From the NCBI GenBank assembly GCA_046756865.1, contig JBHHXE010000095.1:1-8733 (forward strand): a stretch of 8,733 nucleotides of DNA, in the 5' to 3' direction. The translations under genes were made by a program, and so were the position numbers. The stretch is from DUAG01 sp046756865. GTDB lineage: Bacteria > Nitrospirota > Nitrospiria > SBBL01 > JAADHI01. This document shows positions 1 through 6,521 of this stretch, one piece after another (the stretch's first letter is position 1; the number at the start of each line of letters is the position of its first letter). A model generated the notes under the pieces. That model had not been told where the DNA came from, made no database searches, and saw only the letters and a list, made by a program, of their open reading frames with translations.

Positions 1-329
1 GACGATCGCTGAAATCTATAAATCCCGGTGGCAGATCGAATTGTTCTTCAAGTGGGTCAAGCAGAACTTGAAGATAAAATCTTTCCCCGGAACCAGCAAG
101 AATGCCGTGCTCATTCAAATCTGGGTCGCGATGAGCTATTATCTGCTCCTAAGCTATATTAAGTATCAGACCAAATACGCCAATTCCCTGCTGAATCTGA
201 GCCGGGTCATCAGGGAAACCCTCTTCGACCGAAAGACCCTGATCGATATCCTGACCCTTAAGCCTGATCGGCTGGCGGCCCTTCAGGATGAACCCTTGCA
301 AGAGATGCTATTTTAACCGGACAGTAATG
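1..329 (+). mobile_element. Right end of an IS4-family insertion sequence (cut by window start)
   Basis: The first ~330 bases hold the C-terminal part of an IS4-type transposase, its stop codon at 314-316, and a short tail that probably contains the terminal inverted repeat (about 315-329, AACCGGACAGTAATG). Recognisable EAL-domain coding sequence starts almost at once after this tail, at about 330-335, so the element boundary must lie near 326-333. The left end lies outside the window, so neither the inverted repeat partner nor a target-site duplication can be verified. The exact end point is inferred from where EAL homology resumes. Confidence 0.75.
2..316 (+). CDS. IS4-family transposase, C-terminal fragment
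   Basis: This is the C-terminal 104 residues of a DDE transposase, which cuts and joins the ends of the insertion sequence. The open frame runs in from the window edge and stops with TAA at 314-316. The reading frame gives IYKSRWQIELFFKWVKQ, an exact match to the IS4-family signature Y-(2)-R-(3)-E-(6)-K, which carries the third catalytic acidic residue (Glu) of the DDE triad. The following segment (LKIKSFPGTSKNAVLIQIWVAMSYYLL) is also typical of this family. The first two catalytic Asp residues would lie upstream of the window, so it cannot be judged whether the gene is intact. The fragment seen has no frameshift. Confidence 0.9.
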   Translation, partial: TIAEIYKSRWQIELFFKWVKQNLKIKSFPGTSKNAVLIQIWVAMSYYLLLSYIKYQTKYANSLLNLSRVIRETLFDRKTLIDILTLKPDRLAALQDEPLQEMLF

Positions 330-704
330 ACCTTAGGGATTGAAATTTCAATGGACGATTTCGGGATGGGCTATTCTTCTTTAAATTGTCTCAGACGTCT
401 GCCGATACAAAAACTCAAGATTGATCAATCGTTCGTGCGAGACCTCACATCAAATAGAAACGATACTGTGGTCGTAAAAGCAATCATATCGATGGCACAC
501 AACCTGGGCCTGAAAGTCATTGCAGAGGGCATTGAGACGATTGATCAACTCAAGACCCTTAGATCATTCAGGTGTGACGAAGGGCAAGGATATCTTTTTA
601 ACAAGCCCATGACAACCAATGAGGCAACCCAATTTCTTTTGGGGAAGAACAATAGGTACAATTTTTTTAATCTCGATACCGTGGAAAACCCGGGAAACAT
701 CTAA
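327..704 (+). pseudogene. EAL-domain (c-di-GMP phosphodiesterase) gene, 5' part lost to IS insertion
   Basis: The frame encodes the C-terminal half of an EAL domain, the family that hydrolyses cyclic-di-GMP. Visible motifs are DDFGMGYSSL (353-382, with the paired metal-binding Asp residues), KLKIDQSFVRDL with the catalytic Lys, VIAEGIET with a conserved Glu, and QGYLFNKPM near the end. The EAL/ExL signature itself and the upstream metal ligands are missing, because the IS element replaces everything before about 330. Only ~110 of the usual ~240 EAL residues remain, so no activity is expected. The frame stays open back into the IS to an ATG at 288, which would give a chimeric 138-aa peptide whose first 13 or so codons are IS DNA. 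Further ATGs lie at 327 and 351, with no clear ribosome binding site at either. The original gene probably had N-terminal sensory and perhaps GGDEF domains, which cannot be seen. Confidence 0.85.
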
Positions 705-782
705 ACATTTATCGGAGGAACAGGATCAAAAAGATATAAGGAGAAGTGCTCGGGAGGTGAACCCGGAACAACAGGAGGGATT
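705..782 (+). promoter_or_regulatory. Purine-rich leader with four SD-like boxes before the receiver gene
   Basis: This 78-base spacer contains four Shine-Dalgarno-like boxes: GGAGG at 714-718, AAGGAG at 738-743, GGGAGG at 752-757 and AGGAGG at 773-778. The last is 4 bases from the ATG at 783 and is clearly the working ribosome binding site of the receiver gene. Two tiny GTG-initiated frames are associated with the middle boxes (746-760, 4 codons; 757-795, 12 codons overlapping the receiver start). The spacer also has no stop codon in the receiver's own frame back to the EAL stop at 702-704. I see no convincing promoter in it, so the receiver was probably cotranscribed with the EAL gene before the insertion. 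Confidence 0.5.
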
Positions 783-1187
783 ATGGAGCAAATAAATATT
801 CTGATTGCAGATGACGACCCGGATATTCTTGAAACTGTTCGTTTTCGACTTGAACAGGAAGGATATGGCATGCTTACAGCGGTCAACGGATGGGAAGCCC
901 TGGGTGCTGTGAGATCGCGTGCACCTGATCTTGTGGTCCTGGATGTCATGATGCCGAAAGAAAATGGCTATCAGGTGGCCCGAATGATCAAGGAAGATCA
1001 AAAGGAGGGATGGCTCTCCAGGAAAACCTTGGTTGTGCTGTTAACGGCAAGAAACCTTAAGGACGACCCGGAGCAGGAGGAGATGTATCAGTCCTTCACA
1101 GAAGCGGATGCGGTCATGTACAAGCCCTTTGAGATGGACGTACTGGTCAACCAGATCCGGGAGCTATTGGCCTCGTCCGTAAGATGA
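783..1187 (+). CDS. Stand-alone response regulator receiver (CheY-like) protein
   Basis: This 134-aa protein is a single receiver domain that would take a phosphoryl group from a histidine kinase; no output domain follows. The signature residues are all present: the acidic pocket ADDD at residues 9-12, phosphoacceptor D54 in VVLDVMMP, switch Thr T88 in LLTAR, and conserved K114 in MYKPF. Hydrophobic strands and helices alternate in the usual order. The segments around residues 70-82 and 91-108 are a little longer than in minimal CheY. The start is secure: AGGAGG sits 4 bases before the ATG. It lies 78 bases downstream of the EAL remnant in the same orientation, which suggests the two formed a signalling operon. 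No kinase is in the window, so the input and the target are unknown. Confidence 0.9.
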   Translation: MEQINILIADDDPDILETVRFRLEQEGYGMLTAVNGWEALGAVRSRAPDLVVLDVMMPKENGYQVARMIKEDQKEGWLSRKTLVVLLTARNLKDDPEQEEMYQSFTEADAVMYKPFEMDVLVNQIRELLASSVR

Positions 1188-1230
1188 CTCCATGAGTATA
1201 GAAGAAGCTTGCTAATCATAAAACTTAATG

Positions 1231-1261
1231 TCGCCCTGACCTTAACCATCGGCCAGGGCGA
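1231..1261 (-). terminator. Hairpin terminator of the VWA/membrane operon, between convergent genes
   Basis: The arms TCGCCCTG (1231-1238) and CAGGGCGA (1254-1261) are perfect 8-bp inverted repeats. Read on the minus strand the stem extends to 11 bp through one G-U wobble and two more G-C pairs, leaving a 9-base loop. On the plus strand the same position is an A-C mismatch, so the helix stops at 8 bp. The minus-strand RNA then continues CAUUAAGUUUUAUG, a modest U-rich tail. The site lies 27 bases past the stop of the VWA lipoprotein gene and 44 bases past the convergent receiver gene. It is best read as the terminator of the minus-strand unit, possibly acting in both directions. Confidence 0.6.
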
Positions 1262-1287
1262 TAGAGGGGAAGGTTTACTTAGAGTAT

Positions 1288-2058
1288 TTAGGCAGAACGT
1301 GGCCGGAAATCAACATTATCCTTTACCCATTTCCACAAACGATCCTGTTCAGGAAGCGCCTTGCCTGGATCAAATTGAGAATTCCATCCTTCCATCACTT
1401 CGGCTTCAACAGCCCAGAGGCGCACACGGCGGCGATCAATATATTTTCGCCAGTTATCTCCCACTTTCGGGCTGGTATATGTAAGGCGAACCGTCAGCTT
1501 TCTGGCAAGGAACTCCAACACAGAAAAATTGATTTTATTGTACGCTTCTTTTGTCCCGATATTCTTATTTCGGAGCACATCCGGGACGCCATCGCTGACA
1601 AGCATCAGGGTAATCGGTGCCAGGATCAAATTTCGTTCTTTTGCAATCCGGGCCACCTGGTTAAAATAACTGTTGAAATCGGTAAGTGTATCGGTAGGGG
1701 GAAACCAGGTTTTCAAATCTTCTTCGATTTCCTCGACACTCTTGTTTGTAAATTCATGAATAGGATGAAAGGCCTTCGGCTCATCCTCATCTTGCCCTCC
1801 AATCGCGCCCACAAAGAGTTGCCGCGGCTCTTCCAGGCCACCCAGATTATTCAGATGCCCATAGATGTAGTGCGAAAGAAAAGCCATAGCATCCTCGTAA
1901 TATCCCGATTTGTGAAAAGACCCGCTGACATCAACTCCGATGAAGAATGTCTGCCTCGGCCCCTGTGCCGAAGATTGAAGATTACATCCTGTTATTCCCG
2001 CCGCAACAAGGAAAACAACCAGGATAGCAGTTACAATTTGAGTATTTAATTTTTTCAT
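1288..2058 (-). CDS. VWA-domain lipoprotein (MIDAS-containing)
   Basis: This 256-aa protein begins with a type II signal peptide: Lys at residues 2-3, a hydrophobic core at about 8-21, then the lipobox ITGC with Cys25 as the lipidation site. The mature protein would be membrane-anchored and face the periplasm. The rest resembles a von Willebrand factor A domain: DVSGS at residues 43-47 is the DxSxS metal-binding (MIDAS) motif after a hydrophobic strand (FFIGV), T124 or T126 is a candidate third MIDAS residue, and LMLVSDGVPD (151-160) carries the usual later Asp. Such domains bind protein partners through a divalent metal. The C-terminal ~60 residues are rich in Arg and Trp and not recognised. 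The start is supported by AAGGAAGG 7 bases upstream, and it overlaps the stop of the preceding membrane-protein gene as ATGA. The specific function is unknown. Confidence 0.8.
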   Translation of the reverse strand: MKKLNTQIVTAILVVFLVAAGITGCNLQSSAQGPRQTFFIGVDVSGSFHKSGYYEDAMAFLSHYIYGHLNNLGGLEEPRQLFVGAIGGQDEDEPKAFHPIHEFTNKSVEEIEEDLKTWFPPTDTLTDFNSYFNQVARIAKERNLILAPITLMLVSDGVPDVLRNKNIGTKEAYNKINFSVLEFLARKLTVRLTYTSPKVGDNWRKYIDRRRVRLWAVEAEVMEGWNSQFDPGKALPEQDRLWKWVKDNVDFRPRSA

Positions 2059-2073
2059 GATGTTGCCTTCCTT
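2055..2073 (-). promoter_or_regulatory. ATGA translational-coupling junction with RBS of the VWA gene
   Basis: On the minus strand the start codon of the lipoprotein (2058-2056) and the TGA stop of the membrane protein (2057-2055) share the sequence ATGA. The Shine-Dalgarno box AAGGAAGG (2073-2066) lies inside the 3' end of the membrane-protein gene, 7 bases before the ATG. This arrangement usually couples translation of the two proteins and implies similar expression. Confidence 0.85.
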
Positions 2074-3293
2074 GCCCGCATCTCTATCGAGGAGAGAGCT
2101 TGGTGTGTCCCCATAACCTCCTTTAAATTCTTGAAGGGTAGGTTAAACACCGTTCGGGTTGCCACAAGAATGAGAGAAAAATTAATCGCCGCGGCCAAAA
2201 CATGAAGGATCGGAAGCGTCAAGTACTCCAAGATCTCATCACTCTTTTCATGAAGCCACCCAATCTCCGCTTTGAACTCCTGAAGCGGCGCGCTCCACCA
2301 GTTGACGGACTGAGTCGACCCCGGAGCGGACTTCACTGATCCGGAGGGTGCCATTCCATCCTGACGGGAAATGAAAGCGAGCAACAAAGGGGTTCCAAAT
2401 TGACCAAATAAAAACCAGGTCATTGCCCTGATCCCCGCCCATCCAAAACATGCAAGAGAAAGGGTAAAGACTACCCCCAGTGCCGCCCCGCCTCCCGTCT
2501 GCATCGCAATCCAGGGCGTGATTGCATCGACCAACTCCCGGTATAAAAACATAACCTCAAAAAACATAACGAAGATTTCGACCATGACCATCTGAATGAT
2601 ATATCTGATCTCTCTTTTTTGGAACGCTTCGATGAGTGCCTGGACACAAGCAAAACTTCCGAAGATCAGCATCAATAAGAACATGTACAATACCGGCCCG
2701 GTAAACTGAGGGGATTGTACTCCGGCCAAATCAGCAAGCAACTCCGAAACCGTCGGGAAAAGGGTGTATGTAAAAATCAAAGATTCCAGTAAACACCAGA
2801 AGACCAGCATAAAAAATGCGATCCACGGCACACCGGGCTGGGAATAACTCTTCGTTATTTCTCCGGTCATGCGAAAGGGAAGGATAAAGACTTGCTTAAC
2901 AACTTCAACCAACAGATTTAAACCGAGACGCGCCAAAGAAAAAAACCAACCAATACAAACGCCGATGACCCTGAAGAGGCCAACCCAGTAAAACCACACA
3001 GCACGCGCCGCATCCCACCAGGCCAGTAGAATCATAGAATAGAATTTAACGCGGTTAGACCTGAAAGGGATTGTATAGAGGGACAGTTGTGTACACCACA
3101 TCGCGGAGATCCAGAGTAGCAGAGGAAACAGGAGAAGAGAAAATTTTACGACGGCAACAAAGCCGGAGGGAGAATCCATAAAGAAGTCAAAGAGTACTTC
3201 CTGCGCCTCTGGAATCCATCGTATAGGGAAAAGAATGATATCAAACACATCCTTCCACTGTTCTGGAATAATCTTGAAAATAAGTTCAAACAT
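2055..3293 (-). CDS. Polytopic membrane protein of unknown function
   Basis: I do not recognise this 412-aa protein. It is strongly hydrophobic and rich in Phe and Trp. Likely membrane segments lie at about residues 45-68, 85-105, 107-124, 155-180, 200-222, 232-252, 268-298 and 360-380, so roughly eight. A soluble stretch at about 308-358 contains a Ser/Gly/Pro-rich linker (QDGMAPSGSVKSAPGS) and then a charged, helix-like part (LQEFKAEIGWLHEKSDEI). The N-terminal 40 residues look amphipathic (FKIIPEQWKDVFDIILFPIRW), and the C-terminal end is basic. The chosen ATG at 3293 has AAGGAG 5 bases upstream; an upstream in-frame GTG at 3341 has no such site. The gene is translationally coupled to the VWA lipoprotein, so the two products probably form an inner-membrane/periplasm complex. 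A transporter or envelope-assembly role is possible, but nothing specific shows it. Confidence 0.8.
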   Translation of the reverse strand: MFELIFKIIPEQWKDVFDIILFPIRWIPEAQEVLFDFFMDSPSGFVAVVKFSLLLFPLLLWISAMWCTQLSLYTIPFRSNRVKFYSMILLAWWDAARAVWFYWVGLFRVIGVCIGWFFSLARLGLNLLVEVVKQVFILPFRMTGEITKSYSQPGVPWIAFFMLVFWCLLESLIFTYTLFPTVSELLADLAGVQSPQFTGPVLYMFLLMLIFGSFACVQALIEAFQKREIRYIIQMVMVEIFVMFFEVMFLYRELVDAITPWIAMQTGGGAALGVVFTLSLACFGWAGIRAMTWFLFGQFGTPLLLAFISRQDGMAPSGSVKSAPGSTQSVNWWSAPLQEFKAEIGWLHEKSDEILEYLTLPILHVLAAAINFSLILVATRTVFNLPFKNLKEVMGTHQALSSIEMRARKATS

Positions 3294-3296
3294 GGG

Positions 3297-3304
3297 ATCT
3301 CCTT
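3297..3304 (-). promoter_or_regulatory. RBS deciding the start of the membrane-protein gene
   Basis: AAGGAGAT on the minus strand ends 3 bases before the ATG at 3293-3291 (5 bases counted from AAGGAG). It supports this start over the GTG 16 codons upstream, which has no purine-rich box at the right distance. Confidence 0.8.
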
Positions 3305-3411
3305 CTCTATAATGGTTATGAACCCCATCTCTCCGTCCCACCTGCAGACTTTAAAAAGATTAAACAATGATGGTCCGAATAAAACGAGAGGAATTAAAAC
3401 TATTTTGAGAA

Positions 3412-3439
3412 AGAATAACACCCGGTTTTGATTTGTCAA
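3412..3439 (-). promoter_or_regulatory. Sigma70-like promoter of the membrane protein/VWA operon
   Basis: On the minus strand a perfect -35 box, TTGACA (3439-3434), is followed after 16 bases by TATTCT (3417-3412), which matches the -10 consensus at 4 of 6 positions. Transcription would begin near 3405, giving a leader of about 110 bases before the ATG at 3293. I see no riboswitch-like fold in this leader. The promoter lies inside the 291-base gap after the M23 gene, so the two-gene unit can be transcribed independently of it. Confidence 0.55.
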
Positions 3440-3471
3440 TGCCAGCGAAGTTGTCTGGAGAAGGTATTCAT

Positions 3472-3499
3472 TGGACAATCGTTAGATCGTCTGGACAAT
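3472..3499. repeat. Two TGGACAAT direct repeats 20 bp apart, candidate regulator site
   Basis: TGGACAAT occurs at 3472-3479 and 3492-3499, exactly 20 bp start to start, or about two helical turns, so both copies face the same side of the DNA. Relative to the start point predicted near 3405 they centre near -70 and -90, where class I activators often bind. A third copy is at 5014-5021 upstream of the M23 gene. I noticed no copy inside any coding region of the window. Regulator binding is an inference. Confidence 0.4.
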
Positions 3500-3584
3500 A
3501 GAAAGAAGGATAGATCTCGTCTTGAAAGACTCCAAAAATAGAAGAAATTTTCCTCCATTTTTATAGTAAAGATTTAAAGATATT

Positions 3585-4937
3585 TTAAGTGGATTGGTTG
3601 GGAAGAAGCAATTCAGGTGTGGAAGGCGGATAGAGGTACTGGTTCATTTTATTGACTTGTTCTAAAAATAATGGATGGTATTTTTTAGCCAACGGTGCAC
3701 CACGTAGCACGTCCGCTTTTCTGGGATTTATGGCTTTTCCTTTTTTATACAGCGTATAATGTAAATGCGGTCCGGTGCTTAATCCGGTGGATCCCACTCG
3801 TGCGATAACATCCCCTTGATCCACCCGTTTCCCTTTCCTGATGCCCTTTGCATACTTTGAAAGATGTCCATACAAAGTACGATAGCCGTTCCGGTGTTTA
3901 ATGATAACCGTTTTCCCATGCCCGCCTCTCCAACCGACATAGGAGACAACCCCACTGCCGGAAGCCCGCACCGGGGTTCCATAAGGGGCCACAAAATCAA
4001 TGCCAAGGTGGGGACGGTTTACTTTTAATATCGGATGTTTGCGGCGAACATTAAAGCCGGAACTGATGTAACGATAGCGAAGCGGTGATTTCAGGAAGGC
4101 CTTTCTTAGAGAGTGCCCCGCCTCATCATAATAATCCCCCTTTCCGCCATCAGGAGAAAAATGATATCCCCGATAGGTCTTACCCCTATTAACCATTTCA
4201 GCAGCCAGGACGCGGCCGGAATGAACCACCTTCCCGTCCTTTTTAAATTGCTCATAAACGACCCGAAAACGATCCTTCAACTGGATTTCCGTACTAAAAT
4301 CAAGATCCCACGCAAAGATATCCGTCAGCTCCAGGATCACTTCGGAAGGAACTCCGGACCGTCCTGCGGACTGAAAGAGCGTATCGGTAATCGTTCCCCA
4401 CCGACTGACCACTTCACGTTCCAAAACGGCCTTTTCTTCAACGACATGAAACCCGCCTTCAGTTCGTTCGATTTTCAAGGAGTGCAAGGGATCTATTTCA
4501 TATAATATTTTGCGAACCTCACCGCGGACTTCCTGCAAAAAAACCTTCATGCTTTGTCCCGGAATCACTTTTCTCAGATCATAAACCGCTTTTGATGCTT
4601 TAGAGATGTTAAATATCTCTCCATCCGGAACGCCCAGAAATGAAAGCACTTCAAAAAGAGAATCACCTGGTTTGAAGGTATGGCCTTTAACTACGGTCGC
4701 CTGCCGTGATGAAAGCGTTGATAAAATCGTGAGATCATCTGATTGAAACTGCAAGGGGGAAGGGCCTTCTTCCTGAAGAGATCCGGTTTCGTCAATTGGT
4801 GAAATTGAAAAAGGTTTGAAGAGAAGGGCCGGCAACGCGTCCGGAATCCACTGTAGAACGATAAAAAAGATGACGGAGCTTAGGCTGATCATCAAGGAAT
4901 AAACAATCCGCTTCCGCCTTCCCTCAATTTTCCTCAT
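3585..4937 (-). CDS. M23 family peptidoglycan DD-endopeptidase, MepM-like
   Basis: This 450-aa protein is a zinc metallopeptidase that cuts peptide cross-links of murein in the periplasm. Its order of parts matches the MepM/YebA family (about 440 aa): a basic N-terminus, one membrane anchor or uncleaved signal at residues 11-30, a LysM/OapA-like region at about 84-135 (TFKPGDSLFEVLSFLGVPDGEI... VIPGQSMKVF), a middle domain, and the LytM/M23 domain at about 305-405. Zinc and catalytic residues are visible: H310 and D314 in HLGID, H358 in YGHLS, and H391/H393 in GPHLHY. All are present, so it should be active rather than an EnvC-type activator. The ATG start has only a weak upstream purine box (GGAAC), but no better in-frame start was found. 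It stands 212 bases downstream of tldE and 291 bases upstream of the membrane-protein gene. Confidence 0.9.
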   Translation of the reverse strand: MRKIEGRRKRIVYSLMISLSSVIFFIVLQWIPDALPALLFKPFSISPIDETGSLQEEGPSPLQFQSDDLTILSTLSSRQATVVKGHTFKPGDSLFEVLSFLGVPDGEIFNISKASKAVYDLRKVIPGQSMKVFLQEVRGEVRKILYEIDPLHSLKIERTEGGFHVVEEKAVLEREVVSRWGTITDTLFQSAGRSGVPSEVILELTDIFAWDLDFSTEIQLKDRFRVVYEQFKKDGKVVHSGRVLAAEMVNRGKTYRGYHFSPDGGKGDYYDEAGHSLRKAFLKSPLRYRYISSGFNVRRKHPILKVNRPHLGIDFVAPYGTPVRASGSGVVSYVGWRGGHGKTVIIKHRNGYRTLYGHLSKYAKGIRKGKRVDQGDVIARVGSTGLSTGPHLHYTLYKKGKAINPRKADVLRGAPLAKKYHPLFLEQVNKMNQYLYPPSTPELLLPNQST

Positions 4938-4963
4938 TAAGATAGTTCCACAAATCTTGATTT

Positions 4964-5032
4964 TTAATGTGACAAGCTTGATCAGGCGTCAAGACCAGTT
5001 GGAACTATACCAATGGACAATCCAGCACACAA
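4964..5032 (-). promoter_or_regulatory. Candidate promoter region of the M23 peptidase gene
   Basis: Two imperfect sigma70-like candidates lie on the minus strand upstream of the ATG at 4937. One is TTGACG (4992-4987), 17 bases, CATTAA (4969-4964): 5/6 and 3/6 matches. The other is TTGTGT (5032-5027), 17 bases, TATAGT (5009-5004): 3/6 and 5/6. The TGGACAAT octamer at 5014-5021 would centre near -60 for the first and fall inside the spacer of the second. The sequence does not decide between them. Confidence 0.3.
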
Positions 5033-5149
5033 CCGGAAAAGGATATAAGGCGGGAAATACCTTAACATTTTACAATGAATACTAATATTATGCAGGGATT
5101 TTAACGTGAAAATTTGTAAACGCTATCCAAGTGCATGGCCAGTGCAACC

Positions 5150-6496
5150 TCAATGACCGGCAACCATCATTCGAGAAATCTTTAATGTGGGCGAGGCGGT
5201 AGATCGGTCGATATCCAGATCGTTTCCGACCATTTCTATCTCCTGGTACATGTCCTTGAGGTTTCCGGCTATTGTCACCTCTTCAACAGGATAAGCTAGC
5301 TCTCCATTTTCAATCCAGATCCCGGTCGCCCCCCTGGAGTAATCTCCTGTCACCATGTTTACGCCAAACCCAATGAGCTCCGTGACAAAAAAACCTGAAT
5401 CGACGGAACGGATGATTTCATCCCGCGAGTACTTTCCAGGGACCAGGTGAAAATTACTCGACCCGGCAGAAGGCGACGATCCGGCGCTCCGAACCGCGTT
5501 TCCCGTCGAAGGCAGGCCCAGTTTTTTCCCCGAATAGGTATCCAGAAGATAGCTTTTAAAAACGCCATTCTCAAAGATCATTTTTTTACAGGAAGGGAGA
5601 CCCTCTCCGTCAAAGGGGTGGGAACCGAGGGCATCGGGAAGTGTCGGATCATCATAAATGGTCACCGCTTCTGATGCAATGCGCTGACCGAGTTGATTAC
5701 ATAAGAACGAGGCGTCTTTATAAATAGCATACCCAGAAGCCGCCGATGAGAGATGTCCGATCAATGAACCGGCGACTTCCGAATCAAAAACAACCGGAAC
5801 CTGTTGTGTAGACACCTTCCTTCCCCCCAGTCGGCGCAAGGTGCGTTGTGCCGCCTTGCGGCCAATAGATTCGGGTGATTCCAGACGTCGGCTTCTTCTC
5901 TTGGAACTATACCAGTAATCCCGCTGCATCTTGCCGTCCTGGGTGGCAATCGGAACAACAGAAAGAGACGCGCTCGAACTCTTGTATGTCCCGCTGAACC
6001 CATTACTGGTTACGTAAAGGACCGAACCCTGATGGTGACTGAAGTCGCCCCCGTCCGAATTGCTTAGCCTTTCATCTTCTGCCAGGGCCGCTTTTTCCGC
6101 CCGCAGGGCCAAATCAATCTTCTCGTCAATGGAAAGCGCTCCGATCTCAGGATCCTCCATGTTGAGTTCAGGGAACTTTACGGCATATTCTTCCGGCTGA
6201 GGTAATCCGCGGAAAGGGTCCTCAGCCGCGACACGCGCGAGAGCACAGGTATCGGACAAAAGCTTATCAAGAGAAGATGAAGAAAGATCAGAAGTTGAAG
6301 TCATCGCCGAGCGATTTCCGAACATGAGACGCAAACCAAGCCGCTTCCCTCTGGCATTACTGATCTTTTCAACTGAATTGAGGCGGACCTGTGTTGAAAA
6401 GGCATCCCCGATCACGACGACTATGTCCCCTCCCGTCGCCCCTTGTTTCTCTGCCTTTCTGAGCAACGATTTTGCTTCGTCAATACTGAAGGTCAT
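5150..6496 (-). CDS. tldE: TldE/PmbA, non-metal subunit of the TldD/TldE protease
   Basis: This 448-aa protein is of the usual length for PmbA/TldE, the partner that shapes the substrate channel of the TldD/TldE protease. In characterised systems the complex trims unfolded or modified peptides (microcin B17 leader) and acts on CcdA. Features seen are the N-terminal region with the VEKISNARGKRLGLR segment (residues 42-56), and the C-terminal signature GFGVNMVTGDYSRGATGIWIENGE (about 376-399) followed by YPVEEVTIAGNL, both diagnostic of PmbA. Where TldD carries HExxxH, this protein has SEVAGSLIGHL (239-249) with no metal-binding motif, as expected for the inactive subunit. It begins 25 bases after the tldD stop with GAGG 9 bases before the ATG, so the two are cotranscribed. 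No frameshift is present. Confidence 0.93.
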   Translation of the reverse strand: MTFSIDEAKSLLRKAEKQGATGGDIVVVIGDAFSTQVRLNSVEKISNARGKRLGLRLMFGNRSAMTSTSDLSSSSLDKLLSDTCALARVAAEDPFRGLPQPEEYAVKFPELNMEDPEIGALSIDEKIDLALRAEKAALAEDERLSNSDGGDFSHHQGSVLYVTSNGFSGTYKSSSASLSVVPIATQDGKMQRDYWYSSKRRSRRLESPESIGRKAAQRTLRRLGGRKVSTQQVPVVFDSEVAGSLIGHLSSAASGYAIYKDASFLCNQLGQRIASEAVTIYDDPTLPDALGSHPFDGEGLPSCKKMIFENGVFKSYLLDTYSGKKLGLPSTGNAVRSAGSSPSAGSSNFHLVPGKYSRDEIIRSVDSGFFVTELIGFGVNMVTGDYSRGATGIWIENGELAYPVEEVTIAGNLKDMYQEIEMVGNDLDIDRSTASPTLKISRMMVAGH

Positions 6497-6521
6497 CTGT
6501 TAAATCCTCACCATTTTCTGA

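Noticed and set aside
288..704. A complete EAL phosphodiesterase gene starting at ATG 288
   Set aside because: The first residues are IS-derived and the EAL/ExL signature with upstream metal ligands is absent, so it is a truncated remnant.
1375..2049. Long plus-strand open frame (about 224 codons) opposite the VWA lipoprotein gene
   Set aside because: The minus-strand reading has a signal peptide, lipobox, MIDAS motif, RBS and coupled start; the plus-strand product has no recognisable motif and no RBS. It is an antisense shadow.
3294..3341. Longer N-terminus of the membrane protein from a GTG at 3341
   Set aside because: The added 16 residues are hydrophilic, with no RBS before the GTG, whereas AAGGAG is correctly placed before the ATG at 3293.
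3524..3540. Short inverted repeat GTCTTGAAAGAC after the M23 gene as a terminator
   Set aside because: The stem is only 5 bp with a 2-base gap, and no T run follows on the minus strand.
4113..4505. Plus-strand open frame (130 codons) opposite the M23 gene, and similar ones opposite tldD and tldE (for example 7000-7296, 5447-5674)
   Set aside because: All lie entirely within well-identified minus-strand genes and encode no recognisable protein.
4973..4980. Perfect palindrome CAAGCTTG upstream of the M23 gene
   Set aside because: An 8-base palindrome is frequent by chance, and no second copy or flanking symmetry supports an operator.
4999..5914. Identical 14-base TTGGAACTATACCA at 4999-5012 and 5901-5914, plus an inverted TGGAACTAT copy at 4942-4950
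   Set aside because: One copy is inside tldE coding sequence (WYSS codons), and a 14-base match somewhere in a window of this size is not improbable. No element-like structure surrounds the copies.
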